In this document: piece after piece, positions 28,489 to 38,058 of the stretch | Layout of the letters: the number at the start of each line of letters is the position of its first letter | How positions within the stretch are numbered: the first letter of the stretch is position 1 | DNA from: Sva-07 sp963698435 | GTDB lineage: Bacteria; Actinomycetota; Acidimicrobiia; Acidimicrobiales; Ilumatobacteraceae | DNA: 64,000 nucleotides | Assembly: GCA_963698435.1 (NCBI GenBank) | Contig: CAVOQV010000005.1 | Span: 186,001 to 250,000 of the forward strand | Reading direction: 5' to 3' | Translations under genes and position numbers: made by a program | Notes under the pieces: model-generated | Told to the model about the DNA's origin: nothing | Seen by the model: the letters and a program-made list of their open reading frames with translations, nothing else | The model's database searches: none

Positions 28489-29708
28489 GCGGTTCCGCAC
28501 CATCCCGCCCGGGCAGCGAGGCGATCATCGTCGACGACGTGTCCAAAGTCTTCAGGATCTCGACCACGCCGGTCACGTCGCTCAAGGAACGGCTGCTCGG
28601 CATGGGACGGAACAACTACGAGGAGTTCCCGGCGCTCCACGATGTGGACTTCACGATCCAGCAGGGCGAGACGGTCGGCATCCTCGGGCACAACGGCTCC
28701 GGCAAGTCGACGCTGCTCAAGTGCATCGCCGGAATCCTGACGCCCTCGAGCGGTGAGGTGCTCGTTCGCGGCCGTCTGGCATCGCTGCTGGAGTTGGGCG
28801 CGGGATTCCACCCCGATCTGACCGGACGCGAGAACGTGTTCATCAACGCCGCCTTTCTCGGTATGCCCCGCAAGGAGATCGCGTCCCGCTTCGACGAGAT
28901 CGTCGATTTCGCCGGACTCGAGCAGTTCATCGACGAACCGGTCAAGCACTATTCCTCCGGCATGTACGTGCGCCTCGGCTTCGCTGTGGCCGTCAATCTC
29001 GATCCGGACGTCTTGCTGGTCGATGAAGTGCTGGCGGTGGGTGACGAGGTCTTCCAGCTCAAGTGCATGAGTCGCATCAAGCAGTTCCAGGACGAAGGTC
29101 GCACCATCGTCCTCGTCACCCATGCGGCCGAAACCGTGCGGCAGGTCTGCAGCCGGGCAATCGTCCTCGACCACGGCAACATGGTGATCGACGACGAGCC
29201 GGGCAAGGCGATCCGCGTGTTCCGCGAGTACCTCCACGGTCGTCCGGACGTGGAGATCGACGCCGATGCGCTCGTCGAGAGCCCGCTCACCATCGGTGAC
29301 GTCCAGGTCCATCACGATCACGAGCACAGCCGCCGTCACGTCCACGTCGGCGAGTCGGTGTGGGTCGACGTCGAGATCACCACCACCCGCCGGATCGACG
29401 ATGCCATTCTCGACCTCGAGGTCACCGACAACGAAGGCCGCATCCTGTACCACGTGGACACGGACTCGCTCGACACCCGGATCGCCCCACTCGACGGGAC
29501 CGCGTCGATCCGCATCGACATCGGACGGATCGGACTGCTCGACGGCGAGTTCCCGATCAACCTCAAGTTGATCGAGCGTTCCACGGGGCGCATGCTCGAC
29601 TGGAAGGAGCGTGCGACTGCGTTCGAGGTGCTCAACACGACCCGAGCGAACGGCACGGTCGCGACGTCACGGTTCGACGGACGGTTCGACGTGACGGTTC
29701 GATCGTGA
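28485..29708 (+). CDS. wzt: Polysaccharide ABC transporter ATPase with C-terminal carbohydrate-binding domain (Wzt-like), copy 1
   Basis: A 407-aa ATPase: Walker A GHNGSGKST, signature YSSGMYVRLGFA, Walker B VLLVDEVLAVGDE and the His switch LVTHA. Residues about 245-395 form an extra beta-sandwich-like domain (VGESVWVDVEITTTRRIDD...) like the Wzt domain that recognises a chain-end cap in E. coli O8/O9a. It may therefore read a terminal modification on the exported glycan. The second ATPase in this island (46.7 kb) lacks this domain. GTG start at 28485. Confidence 0.92.
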   Translation: MSGSAPSRPGSEAIIVDDVSKVFRISTTPVTSLKERLLGMGRNNYEEFPALHDVDFTIQQGETVGILGHNGSGKSTLLKCIAGILTPSSGEVLVRGRLASLLELGAGFHPDLTGRENVFINAAFLGMPRKEIASRFDEIVDFAGLEQFIDEPVKHYSSGMYVRLGFAVAVNLDPDVLLVDEVLAVGDEVFQLKCMSRIKQFQDEGRTIVLVTHAAETVRQVCSRAIVLDHGNMVIDDEPGKAIRVFREYLHGRPDVEIDADALVESPLTIGDVQVHHDHEHSRRHVHVGESVWVDVEITTTRRIDDAILDLEVTDNEGRILYHVDTDSLDTRIAPLDGTASIRIDIGRIGLLDGEFPINLKLIERSTGRMLDWKERATAFEVLNTTRANGTVATSRFDGRFDVTVRS

Positions 29709-29743
29709 CGGTTCGATCGTGACGGTTCGGTCGTGACGGGTCA
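29691..29743. repeat. Tandem repeat, 14-bp unit, spanning a stop codon
   Basis: Units of GTGACGGTTCGATC repeat three times, with a degenerate fourth (GTGACGGGTCAG). The array starts in the last codons of the ATPase gene, includes its stop and runs to the end of the convergent glycosyltransferase gene. Confidence 0.8.
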
Positions 29744-31384
29744 GCGGCGCAGCTGAGCGAGGCGGGCCCGTACCGCCGCCCACAGCGTTGCTCGCTCCCG
29801 CGGCAGCCACACCGCCTGTTTCGGCGCGAACGCCGCGTTGCCGTACGGGTCGGCGCGGAGTGCGTCGCCCCAGCGGTCGTAGAGGAGATCGATCTCGTGC
29901 TGATCGGCGTCCGGCCGCCGTGTCTGCGATTCGAAGTGGAACAGCGTCGAGTGCGCGCTCCAGACGATCCTGCGACCTGTTGCCCGGACGCGCAGGCAGT
30001 AGTCGAGGTCGTTGAACGCGATCCGGAACTCCTCGGGGAAGCCACCGAGTTCGTCGAACACCTCACGTGGCGTGAGCAGACATGCTCCGGTGACGGCGCT
30101 GACCTCACGGTCGATTTCGAGGAGGCCGAACGGACCTGGGTCGTCGCCGCCGAAACCGTGGAAGATGTGCAGCGGTTGCTCGTTGAGGAGCAGACCACCG
30201 TGCTGAAGGGTGCCATCTGCGTAGAGCAGACGGGCACCGACCACACCCACGTCGGGCTCGGCGAGAAACCCGACCATCGTCTCGAGCCAATCGGGTTGCT
30301 CGACGAGCGTGTCGTCGTTGAGGAACAGCAGCACGTCGCCGGTGGTCGCATCGGCACCCTGGTTGCAGCGCCGCGAGAAGTTGAACTCGTCGGTTGCACG
30401 GACCACTCTGCACTCGAGCGTCGCGAGTTCGTCCATCACCGCAGTCGGTGTCGACGGATCAGCGACCACGACGACATCGAAGCTCGGATAGGTCGTGACG
30501 TCGAGCACCGAACGCACCGCACCCAGCACCAGCGCGCGCTCGACGCCCCAGACCTGGCGAGCCGTACCGACCGTCGGAATCACGATGCTCACTGTCGGGT
30601 GGGCCGCGAGGCAGCGGCGCGAGCGGTAGTGGCCCGGCGTGCCCAGCTGCTCGACGACCGCGTCGATCCCCACGCGACCGAGGTGCTCCTCAACCGCCCG
30701 TCGACCGGCCTCGCGTGCATAGGGCTTGGCATCGGCGTCGCCGGCCGCCGATCCGGGCGTGATGCACCAGTGGTAGAGCACCGCCGGGATGTGGTGGATC
30801 GTGCGCGCCCGCTCGGTGACACGCAGGATCAGGTCGTGATCCTGCGAACCATCGAAGCCGTCCCGGAATCCGCCGACCTCGGCAACCAGTGATCGGCGGA
30901 GCACCGAGAGGTGTGTGCAGTAGTTCTGCGACCGGAGGCGCTCCGGCGACCAGTCCGGTTTGAGGAACGTGTCGTACACGCTCCCGCCGGGCGCAAGCTT
31001 GTCCTCGTCGGTGTACAGGTAGTCGATCGTCGGGTCGTCGTCGAGCGCAGCCGCGACGAGTTCGAGAGCATCCGATTCGATGCGATCGTCGTGATCGACG
31101 AGCACGACGAACTCACCGGACGCCATGTCGAGCGCTGCGTTCGACGCGGCGACGATCCCGCCGGCCCGCGGACGCTCGACGAGTCGAATCCGCTCATCCC
31201 TCTCGGCTCGACCCCGGAGCTCGGCGAGCACGTCAGGGCGTTGCGAGCCGTCGTCGACGAGGCACAGCTCCCAATCGCTGCACGACTGTGCAGCGATCGA
31301 ATCGAGGCAAGCCTGCAGCAGATCCAGCGGCGGGTCGTGAACGGGCGTGCAGATCGAGAAACGGGGGACGGGCCCGTCGCTCAC
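29741..31384 (-). CDS. Two-domain family 2 glycosyltransferase
   Basis: A 547-aa protein with two GT-A (GT2) modules. Module 1 (about 1-250) has FSICTPVHDPP and VLVDHDDRIE; module 2 (about 265-520) has VSIVIPTVGT, LLFLNDDT as the DxD-type metal site, and AFNDLDYCLRVRATG. Similar tandem GT2 proteins elongate rhamnan-like or O-antigen chains. The GTG at 31384 overlaps the stop of the upstream coiled-coil gene (GTGA). Converges on the Wzt gene. Confidence 0.88.
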   Translation of the reverse strand: MSDGPVPRFSICTPVHDPPLDLLQACLDSIAAQSCSDWELCLVDDGSQRPDVLAELRGRAERDERIRLVERPRAGGIVAASNAALDMASGEFVVLVDHDDRIESDALELVAAALDDDPTIDYLYTDEDKLAPGGSVYDTFLKPDWSPERLRSQNYCTHLSVLRRSLVAEVGGFRDGFDGSQDHDLILRVTERARTIHHIPAVLYHWCITPGSAAGDADAKPYAREAGRRAVEEHLGRVGIDAVVEQLGTPGHYRSRRCLAAHPTVSIVIPTVGTARQVWGVERALVLGAVRSVLDVTTYPSFDVVVVADPSTPTAVMDELATLECRVVRATDEFNFSRRCNQGADATTGDVLLFLNDDTLVEQPDWLETMVGFLAEPDVGVVGARLLYADGTLQHGGLLLNEQPLHIFHGFGGDDPGPFGLLEIDREVSAVTGACLLTPREVFDELGGFPEEFRIAFNDLDYCLRVRATGRRIVWSAHSTLFHFESQTRRPDADQHEIDLLYDRWGDALRADPYGNAAFAPKQAVWLPRERATLWAAVRARLAQLRR

Positions 31385-31581
31385 GATCGACGCACCTTCG
31401 CAACCACCCGCTCGAGCCGCGACTGCCACAGTCTCCGGCGGGCCGTACGCCGCCACATCGTCAACTCGAGCCGCTTGACCTGACCGCGCAGTTCGCCGAG
31501 CTGCATCTCGAGTTCGCGGGCGCGGGCGACGGCCGAGTCGCGTTCGGCTCGCAGCTGCTCGAGATCGTCGGAACCGTTCAT
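31381..31581 (-). CDS. Small coiled-coil protein next to a glycosyltransferase
   Basis: A 66-aa, highly charged protein predicted as one coiled coil (LEQLRAERDSAVARARELEM, then GELRGQVKRLEL) with a basic tail (WRRTARRRLWQSRLERVVAK). It shares a four-base overlap with the glycosyltransferase gene, so it is probably translated with it and may scaffold or tether it. Other glycan enzymes in this window carry coiled-coil segments as fused parts. I know no family. Start at the ATG 31581. Confidence 0.6.
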   Translation of the reverse strand: MNGSDDLEQLRAERDSAVARARELEMQLGELRGQVKRLELTMWRRTARRRLWQSRLERVVAKVRRS

Positions 31582-31631
31582 CGCACGACGGCTAGTGTTC
31601 GGCACCGGCTCATCGAGGGCCGTCCTGCTCC

Positions 31632-34049
31632 ATGCGTCTCGCCTACGTCACCGCTCACTATCCTCCGGATTTCTCCAGCGGAGCGACGTTGCAGGTCGAG
31701 CGTCTCGCCCGCCGCGCAGCCGAGTTGGGCCACGACGTCGAGGTGTTCTCCGGTGCGATCGCGATGGGCCTCACCGATGGCGAACTGCGAACCGAGTCGA
31801 TCGACGGAGTGGTCGTGCACTGGATCGGCACCGCCTCGCGTATCGAGCAGGGGGACGACGGCAACTGGGACAATCCCCTCGCAGCGGCAGCGGCCGCGAG
31901 GTGGTTGCGGGACTTCGAGCCCGACGTGGTCCACGTTCATACGCTGCAGACTCTAGGGGTCGGCGTCGTCGAGGCCGCGTCCGATGCCGGGCTGCGCATC
32001 ATCGTGACGATGCACGACCTGTGGTGGTGGTGCTCGCGCCTGTTCCTGGTCGACACCGACCTGCAACCGTGCCCGCTCGTGACCGAGGTGAACACGTGCG
32101 CCTGCGCCGTCACGCCTCACTGGCGGGCCGTTCGGGCGGCACGACTCGGCTCGGCTCTGGCGCGTGTCGACCAGATCCTCACGCCGTCAACCGTCTTGAG
32201 AGGCGTCGTCATCGCCAACGGGGTCGACCCGGAACGGGTGACGGTGGACCCCAACGACATCTCGATCGATCTGCACCTCACGGTCGACGCAGGCGGGTCC
32301 GCTGAACCGGCCGGACCGGGCCGCCACGTTCGCTTCCTCTATCTGGGCGGCGACAGCCCGCTCAAGGGGGCCGACGTCATCAGGGCAGCGGCTCAACGGC
32401 TCGCCGATCAGACCGGTTGGGTCCTCGACGCGTTCGGACTCGTGCCGGATGAATCGCTCCCCCACCACGTTCGTCCCGCTGCTCCCTTCGATCCGGCAGA
32501 GCTGGCCGACGTGCTCACTTCCCACGACGTCCTCGTCATCCCGTCGGTCGCCCGCGAGAGCTTCTCGATCGCCGCGCGCGAGGCACTCGCAGCCGGTCTC
32601 CCGGTGATCACCTCCGATTGCCTGGGCCCTGAAGAGGTCGTACGCGACGGCGAGAACGGCCTGGTCGTGCCGACGGGGGACATCGGCGCGTTGGCCGGCG
32701 CGATGCGGTCGTTGGTCGTGGACGCTGACCTGCTCGCACGCCTCCGCCGCGGCGTTCGCAGCGCCCCCGTGGATGTCCGAACCACCGACGAGCACGTCGA
32801 GGGCCTGCTCGTACGGTATTCGCAACCGGGCCGGACGCGCCGCACCATGGCCCCCAACGTGGCCTTCGTGATCGGCGCCGACGGCGCGATCGCCCGCTAC
32901 CGGGTGCACCACCCCCGCGAAGCGCTCTCGCTGCACGGCGCCACGACGCGGGTCATGCACTACCTCGACCCTGGCCTCGGGCAGATCGCCGACGGCATGG
33001 ACGTCGTCGTCCTCCAGCGGGTTCCCGCGACGTCCGACCTGTTGGAGATGATCGAACGGTGGCGTGCAGCGGGGGCGCTGGTGGTGTTCGATGTCGACGA
33101 CCTCATCGTCGATCCCGACATCGTCACCGCCATCCCGGGGGTCGACCAGCTGGCGCCGACCGTGTTCGAGCAGTACGTCGACGGTCTGTACCGCTATCGC
33201 ACCACACTCGAACACTGCGACGGCGCGATCGTGCCGACGCCGGGTCTCGCCGATTCGATCGGTGGGCTCACCGGGCTGCCGATCGCGATCGCCCCGAACG
33301 GCATCGGCCTGGTCGAGATGCGACTGGCCGTGGCGGCCAGAGGTCGACGTTCACCGAGCGACCGTGTCACGATCGCGTACTTCAGCGGTTCCGACAGCCA
33401 CCAGCCCGACCTCGACCTGATCGCCCCCGCGCTCGCCGACGTTCTGCGCAACCGGCCACAGGTCGATGTGCTCATCGTCGGGCCGCTGGCACCGGGACCG
33501 CAGCTGGCCGCGTTCGGAGACCGGGTCGAGTGTCGGCCCGTCCAGCCATGGGACGAGCTGGCTCGTCAGTTGGCGGCGGTCGATGTCAACCTGGCTCCGC
33601 TCGTCGTGCCATCGGAGTTCAACGAGGCCAAGAGCGCCATCAAGTGGCTGGAGGCCGCCGCCGTCGGCGTACCGACCGTCGCGTCGGCGAGCGGGCCGTT
33701 CGAGGACGCGATCGACGACGGCCGCACGGGGCTGCTGTGCGCGAACGTGAGCGAGTGGACCCCGACACTGATCGCCCTCGTCGATGACCCGGTGCGCCGC
33801 CGGCGAATCGGCGCCGCCGCCCAGCGAGAGGCCGAGGTACACCACGGCCCGCACGTCACCGCGACCAACTGGACGAGAGCGATCGACGACCTCGCGGAGC
33901 GGCGATCGGCTGCCCGAGCATCGACCTGGACCCGGAACCGCGCCCCCGAGGAACGCGCTGAATCAGCCCCGCCGCTCGACACCTACGACGTCGAACGCGT
34001 CGGCGTCGCGGGGCGGCGACGATGGCGACGATGGCTCTCGCGCCGCTGA
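31632..34049 (+). CDS. Tandem glycosyltransferase (two GT-B domains fused)
   Basis: An 805-aa protein. The first half (1-395) is a GT4 enzyme: MRLAYVTAHYPPDFSSGAT, DVVHVHTLQTLG, FLYLGGDSPLKG and the donor site ESFSIAAREALAAGLPVI. After a short linker (GRTRRTMAPN) the second half (about 405-760) is another GT-B module with FDVDDLIVDPD, YFSGSDSHQPDL and SAIKWLEAAAVGVPTV, resembling CgeB-like or GT4 transferases. The basic tail is low-complexity. The DDD-type segment lies in a GT-B context. Its 3' end overlaps the ligase gene by 87 bp in convergent orientation. Confidence 0.87.
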   Translation: MRLAYVTAHYPPDFSSGATLQVERLARRAAELGHDVEVFSGAIAMGLTDGELRTESIDGVVVHWIGTASRIEQGDDGNWDNPLAAAAAARWLRDFEPDVVHVHTLQTLGVGVVEAASDAGLRIIVTMHDLWWWCSRLFLVDTDLQPCPLVTEVNTCACAVTPHWRAVRAARLGSALARVDQILTPSTVLRGVVIANGVDPERVTVDPNDISIDLHLTVDAGGSAEPAGPGRHVRFLYLGGDSPLKGADVIRAAAQRLADQTGWVLDAFGLVPDESLPHHVRPAAPFDPAELADVLTSHDVLVIPSVARESFSIAAREALAAGLPVITSDCLGPEEVVRDGENGLVVPTGDIGALAGAMRSLVVDADLLARLRRGVRSAPVDVRTTDEHVEGLLVRYSQPGRTRRTMAPNVAFVIGADGAIARYRVHHPREALSLHGATTRVMHYLDPGLGQIADGMDVVVLQRVPATSDLLEMIERWRAAGALVVFDVDDLIVDPDIVTAIPGVDQLAPTVFEQYVDGLYRYRTTLEHCDGAIVPTPGLADSIGGLTGLPIAIAPNGIGLVEMRLAVAARGRRSPSDRVTIAYFSGSDSHQPDLDLIAPALADVLRNRPQVDVLIVGPLAPGPQLAAFGDRVECRPVQPWDELARQLAAVDVNLAPLVVPSEFNEAKSAIKWLEAAAVGVPTVASASGPFEDAIDDGRTGLLCANVSEWTPTLIALVDDPVRRRRIGAAAQREAEVHHGPHVTATNWTRAIDDLAERRSAARASTWTRNRAPEERAESAPPLDTYDVERVGVAGRRRWRRWLSRR

Positions 34050-35294
34050 GAGCACCATGAGTGCACCGGTCACTGCGACCATCAGCTGACCACCGACGAA
34101 CAGCGTCTCACCGACGTTCTCGACGATCACGTAGACGAGCACGGCAAGGGGCCAGGCCGCCACCACGCCCCGCTCCGACAGTGCTCGATCACCCGCAGCC
34201 AACCACAACAGCGCATACAGGCCGACGGCCAGACCGAAACCGATCAGCCCGGCACCGAGCAGGAGCTCGATGAAGCTGTTGTGGGTGCTGCCGAGCACTG
34301 CGCCCCGTGCAGCGAGCATGTCGGCTCGGAACCCGGGGTCGTACCAGGCACCGAGGTAGCCCTGCCCGGCGAGCGGCCGTTCGGCGAACCAGTCGAGCGC
34401 GACATCCCACATCGCCGTGCGACCCGTCAGCTCGCTGGTCCGACCGATCGACGACAGCCATGAGTCGCGGGTCCACCAGGCCATGAGGCTGGCGGCCACC
34501 AACGCAACACCGAAGACCCCCGACACCACGCGAGTGTCGACCGACCAACGACCTCGCGGCCCCACGGCACGCTGTGCCGCGACGGCGCACGCGGCGACGG
34601 CCAGAGCGATCACGAGCCCGAACAACGGCGTGCGGGCGCCGGTTCCCGAGATCAGCCAGAGGTCGGCAACGATTGATGCCCCCACGATCACCAGTGCCAT
34701 CAGGCGTCCGTTCGCATCGAGAGCAAACCGACGGGTGGCGACCATCGCGAACAACACCACCGCGAGCAGTATCCCGAAGGCCGCCACGAGCGCGAGCGAG
34801 TTCGGATTGAAGTAGACGCCGGTCCACTCGCCGTTCGCATCCTGCGAGTTCGGGCGGACCAGGGCGATGAGGACCGCACTCCAGCCGAGGCCGAGGTGCA
34901 CCCCCACCCACGCAGCGAGGACGAGGAGCCGATCGCCCGCGACCGCGGCAGCACCGACACCAGCGACCAGTGCGACGCCGATGAGCGCGGACTCGCGCAA
35001 CGTCGTCGATCCGTCCGCCGACCAGAGCGCACCGAGCATCAACCAGCCGACGAGCGCCAGTGCCAGGACCACCAGCCGTCGATCGACACGACGCCATCGT
35101 CCCGACCGGGCCAAGGCGACCGCAGCGAGCAGCCCCAGCGCCGTCTGGACACCGATCACGTACCAATCGGCGGCGAGCGGATCCTCGAAGCCCCACCAGG
35201 TACGGAACCGATACAGCGGCCCGGTCGTGTACAGAAACGTCCCGACCGCGACGAGCACGCCGACGACTGCGGTGCCCCGACTCGCCGGACTCAT
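33963..35294 (-). CDS. O-antigen ligase / polymerase family membrane protein (WaaL/Wzy-like)
   Basis: A 443-aa protein with about 11-12 hydrophobic spans. The Wzy_C signature is present: a large periplasmic loop with GRTAMWDVALDWFAERPLAGQGYLGA followed by STHNSFIELLLGAGLIG, where the His of HNSF is the conserved ligase residue. Such enzymes polymerise repeat units or attach a finished glycan to its acceptor. The ATG at 35294 is 7 nt after a TAGCGT box. The 3' end overlaps the upstream tandem glycosyltransferase gene by 87 bp. Confidence 0.88.
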   Translation of the reverse strand: MSPASRGTAVVGVLVAVGTFLYTTGPLYRFRTWWGFEDPLAADWYVIGVQTALGLLAAVALARSGRWRRVDRRLVVLALALVGWLMLGALWSADGSTTLRESALIGVALVAGVGAAAVAGDRLLVLAAWVGVHLGLGWSAVLIALVRPNSQDANGEWTGVYFNPNSLALVAAFGILLAVVLFAMVATRRFALDANGRLMALVIVGASIVADLWLISGTGARTPLFGLVIALAVAACAVAAQRAVGPRGRWSVDTRVVSGVFGVALVAASLMAWWTRDSWLSSIGRTSELTGRTAMWDVALDWFAERPLAGQGYLGAWYDPGFRADMLAARGAVLGSTHNSFIELLLGAGLIGFGLAVGLYALLWLAAGDRALSERGVVAAWPLAVLVYVIVENVGETLFVGGQLMVAVTGALMVLSAAREPSSPSSPPRDADAFDVVGVERRG

Positions 35295-35304
35295 CCCGGT
35301 CACG

Positions 35305-37059
35305 CTAGTTCGACGCCCGTACGTCACTGACCCGGCGCACAGCGGCACGCAGACGAGCCTTGAGCAGGGAGATCGACGCACCTCGTTGCCCGGTGAGCCA
35401 ACGCAGCGGCGCAGTCATCCGCCAATACCGCGACCGCTCGAATGCCTGCACCTGCGCGACCGCTGCCTCGTACGCGCTCGCGGTCGCCGCCGCCTCCTCG
35501 CGACCTTGGGCGAACGCCTCGAGCGAGCCGGCCGGCACCAGCGACGGCCGAGCATCGAGTCGGCGGCGGATCGTGAGTGCGGTGTCGTCCCAGATCTCCT
35601 GCTGCACGGTCGTCATCGATCCCCAGCCGTCGATGAACCGTCGATACACGCTCGTGAACTCGCCACGATTGCTGACTCCGAGGAGTTCGGCGGCGCGAAC
35701 CAGGAACTCCCAGTCCTCGCAGACGGGCAGTTCCTCATCGAAACGCAGGCGGAGCGCTCTGACGGCCGCCATCGGTACCGCCCACGAACAGATCGGGGTC
35801 TGGTTGAGCTGGCGGTGTTGGACGAAGTCGAACTCGGTGTTGTACGGCGAGTAGAAACCTCCGGTCGGCTCATAGTCGACCAGCGCCTCGGTCGTGCGGC
35901 GGTGTTCCTGCACCACGCACTGCGTCCGCAACACCCTGCCCGGTCCGGCCAGATCGGCAGCGGCGCGGAACTCCTCGATCCAGTTCGCCGTGACCAGATC
36001 GTCGTCGTCGAGGAAGGCGAGGTAGCGGCCACTCGCCTCCGCGACACCGAGGTTGAGGCCTGCCGATCGACCCTCGCCGCGCACCGCCAGGACCCGCACC
36101 CGGTCACGGAGCGGTTGGGCGTACCGCTCGACGGTCCTTTCGACCGACGACACGGTGTCGTCGTCGGCGTGCACCGCCACGAGCACCTCGATGTCGCGGT
36201 CGGTCTGCGCCGCTAGACACGTCAGAGCGTCGTCGATCGACGCTCGTCCGCCCTGCGTCCGCACGAGCACCGAACAGAACGGCATCGTGACCTCGGCGTC
36301 CCGTGAGTCCTCCTGAGTCGACGCCGCGTCGACAGCTGCCGGGTCGAACCGGTATGCGCGGACGAACTGGTAGGTGTCGCGATGATCGTCCGCCTCGGCC
36401 CTGACGGTCTCGAAGAACTGACGCAGCGTCGTCGTACGGGTGATCGCAGGATGGTCGACGGGGAACTCCTGCTCGGTCACGGTCATCTGTTTGTCGCGGC
36501 GATCGAGTTCGACGAAACCGCTGGCTCGGGTGATCCGCTCGAGGTGATCGGCGTCGAAGAACGTGACGTGCGTCGAGTCGAGCAGACCGGTCGTCGTGGT
36601 GTCCCACCGTCCGAGCAACAGCTTGGAGGCGATGTCGATATGGGTGACGTTCGGGATGCTGACGACGAGGTGGGCGCCGCCGAGGCGCTCCAGGAGCCGG
36701 CCGAGGTCGGCAAAGACTCGGGCGGGTTCGACGAGGTGTTCGATCACGTCGAGCATCGTCACCGCTGCGACGGGTCGCCCCCCGACGAGTTCGACCAGTC
36801 GATCGTGGACCGCATCGGTGTCGGGGTTCGCGAGATCGATCAGATGAACATCGAGTCCCTTCGCCTGGCAACGCTCGACCGATCCCGCGTCGAGTTCGAC
36901 ACCGAGGTAGTCGCGCCCGAGTTCGGCGAACGGTTGGGCGAACGTGCCTTCACCGCATCCGAGGTCGAGAACGAGCCCGGGACCGCACGTGTCGTCGAGC
37001 ATCCGGGCGGCAATTCCGTAGGTCGAGTCCCACGAGAAGTCGAAGCTGTACTTGCTCAC
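35305..37059 (-). CDS. Methyltransferase - glycosyltransferase fusion
   Basis: A 584-aa bifunctional protein. Residues 1-220 are a class I SAM methyltransferase (LVLDLGCGEGTFAQPFAELG; MLDVIEHLVEP). Residues about 255-480 are a GT2 domain (VLVRTQGGRASIDDALT; YLAFLDDDDLVT; ELPVCEDWEFLVR). The C-terminal 100 residues are helical, with a WRMTAPLRWL motif often seen at the end of surface-glycan glycosyltransferases. It may add and cap a sugar. The GTG start overlaps the previous gene's stop by four bases. Confidence 0.87.
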   Translation of the reverse strand: MSKYSFDFSWDSTYGIAARMLDDTCGPGLVLDLGCGEGTFAQPFAELGRDYLGVELDAGSVERCQAKGLDVHLIDLANPDTDAVHDRLVELVGGRPVAAVTMLDVIEHLVEPARVFADLGRLLERLGGAHLVVSIPNVTHIDIASKLLLGRWDTTTTGLLDSTHVTFFDADHLERITRASGFVELDRRDKQMTVTEQEFPVDHPAITRTTTLRQFFETVRAEADDHRDTYQFVRAYRFDPAAVDAASTQEDSRDAEVTMPFCSVLVRTQGGRASIDDALTCLAAQTDRDIEVLVAVHADDDTVSSVERTVERYAQPLRDRVRVLAVRGEGRSAGLNLGVAEASGRYLAFLDDDDLVTANWIEEFRAAADLAGPGRVLRTQCVVQEHRRTTEALVDYEPTGGFYSPYNTEFDFVQHRQLNQTPICSWAVPMAAVRALRLRFDEELPVCEDWEFLVRAAELLGVSNRGEFTSVYRRFIDGWGSMTTVQQEIWDDTALTIRRRLDARPSLVPAGSLEAFAQGREEAAATASAYEAAVAQVQAFERSRYWRMTAPLRWLTGQRGASISLLKARLRAAVRRVSDVRASN

Positions 37060-37955
37060 GTCACGTACCGGAATCGGTGAACGGCGTACTCGCCGTCGAC
37101 GAACTCGGCGATCCGATCGGCATCGTCGAAGGGGGCGGGCACATCACCCTCTGCGACGCGTCGACGGAACTCAGCGGCCGCCTGGCGATGGGCGACCGTA
37201 CCCTCGGTGTCGATCCACGTCAGCGTCTCGGTCTCGATGTCGGGGCGGCCGTATCGGCGGGTCATCCACAACCGGGCGAGCGTGCCGGAGGTGATCTCGA
37301 ACTCGGAGATGGCGACGGCGGCCCCGACCGTGATGCGCTTGTCGTGGAACACCGCCGCACGCGGGGCGTGACACACGCGCCACCCCGCGAGGCGCAGCCG
37401 CCACGAGATGTCGACGTCGTCGCAGTACATGGGGAAGAAGTGCGAGTCGAATCCTCCGACGGCGTCGAACGCCTCTCGCCGGAACATGAAGCAGCTCCCG
37501 CTCCCCCAGGACGTGTCGCCGGTGACGGGATCGTGATCCTTCGGATGTTCGATCGGCATCTGGCGACCGTCGACGGCGCCGACCCGGTCACCGGCGAGCG
37601 ACCCGAGCAGTTCGACAGCGCACTGGGGCGAGGGATACGTGTCGGGGTTGAGTACCCAGATCACGTCGTCGTCGCGCCTCGCAGCGAGGGCGTTGGAGCC
37701 GCCGCCCGAGCCGAGATTGGCACCGAACGCGACGCCCGCGACATGGTCGGCCACCCCGTCGAGTTCGGCCGCGAGCGCCCCGCGGAGCGACTCGATCGTT
37801 GCCGGGTCCCCGCAGTCGCCGAACTCGACCGATACCTGTTCGACCCCTGCCGCTCGGGCCTGCGCCATCGTGGCGGCGATCCCCTCGGCCAGCCGGATCA
37901 GCTGTTGCGGCTCGTTGTGGTACGTCACGACTTGGACGCCGACGCTTCGGAACAT
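37056..37955 (-). CDS. Family 2 glycosyltransferase (rhamnosyltransferase-like)
   Basis: A 299-aa GT2 protein: VGVQVVTYHNEPQQL at the N-terminus, AFGANLGSGGGSNALA, VIWVLNPDTYPSP as metal site and YCDDVDISWRLRLAGW as the acceptor-side signature. Most like WbbL-type rhamnosyl or galactofuranosyl transferases. A TAGCGT box lies 9 nt upstream of the ATG at 37955. It shares an intergenic gap of about 100 bp with the divergent initiating transferase. Confidence 0.88.
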   Translation of the reverse strand: MFRSVGVQVVTYHNEPQQLIRLAEGIAATMAQARAAGVEQVSVEFGDCGDPATIESLRGALAAELDGVADHVAGVAFGANLGSGGGSNALAARRDDDVIWVLNPDTYPSPQCAVELLGSLAGDRVGAVDGRQMPIEHPKDHDPVTGDTSWGSGSCFMFRREAFDAVGGFDSHFFPMYCDDVDISWRLRLAGWRVCHAPRAAVFHDKRITVGAAVAISEFEITSGTLARLWMTRRYGRPDIETETLTWIDTEGTVAHRQAAAEFRRRVAEGDVPAPFDDADRIAEFVDGEYAVHRFRYVT

Positions 37956-38058
37956 GGCCCCATGACGCTAGCGGGCCGCGCCCGCCGGCGGTTCGACCAG
38001 CGGCCCGCACCGGGACGGTTGCCCGACCGGCGGCGAACTCACCGGTACGCTGATGCTG

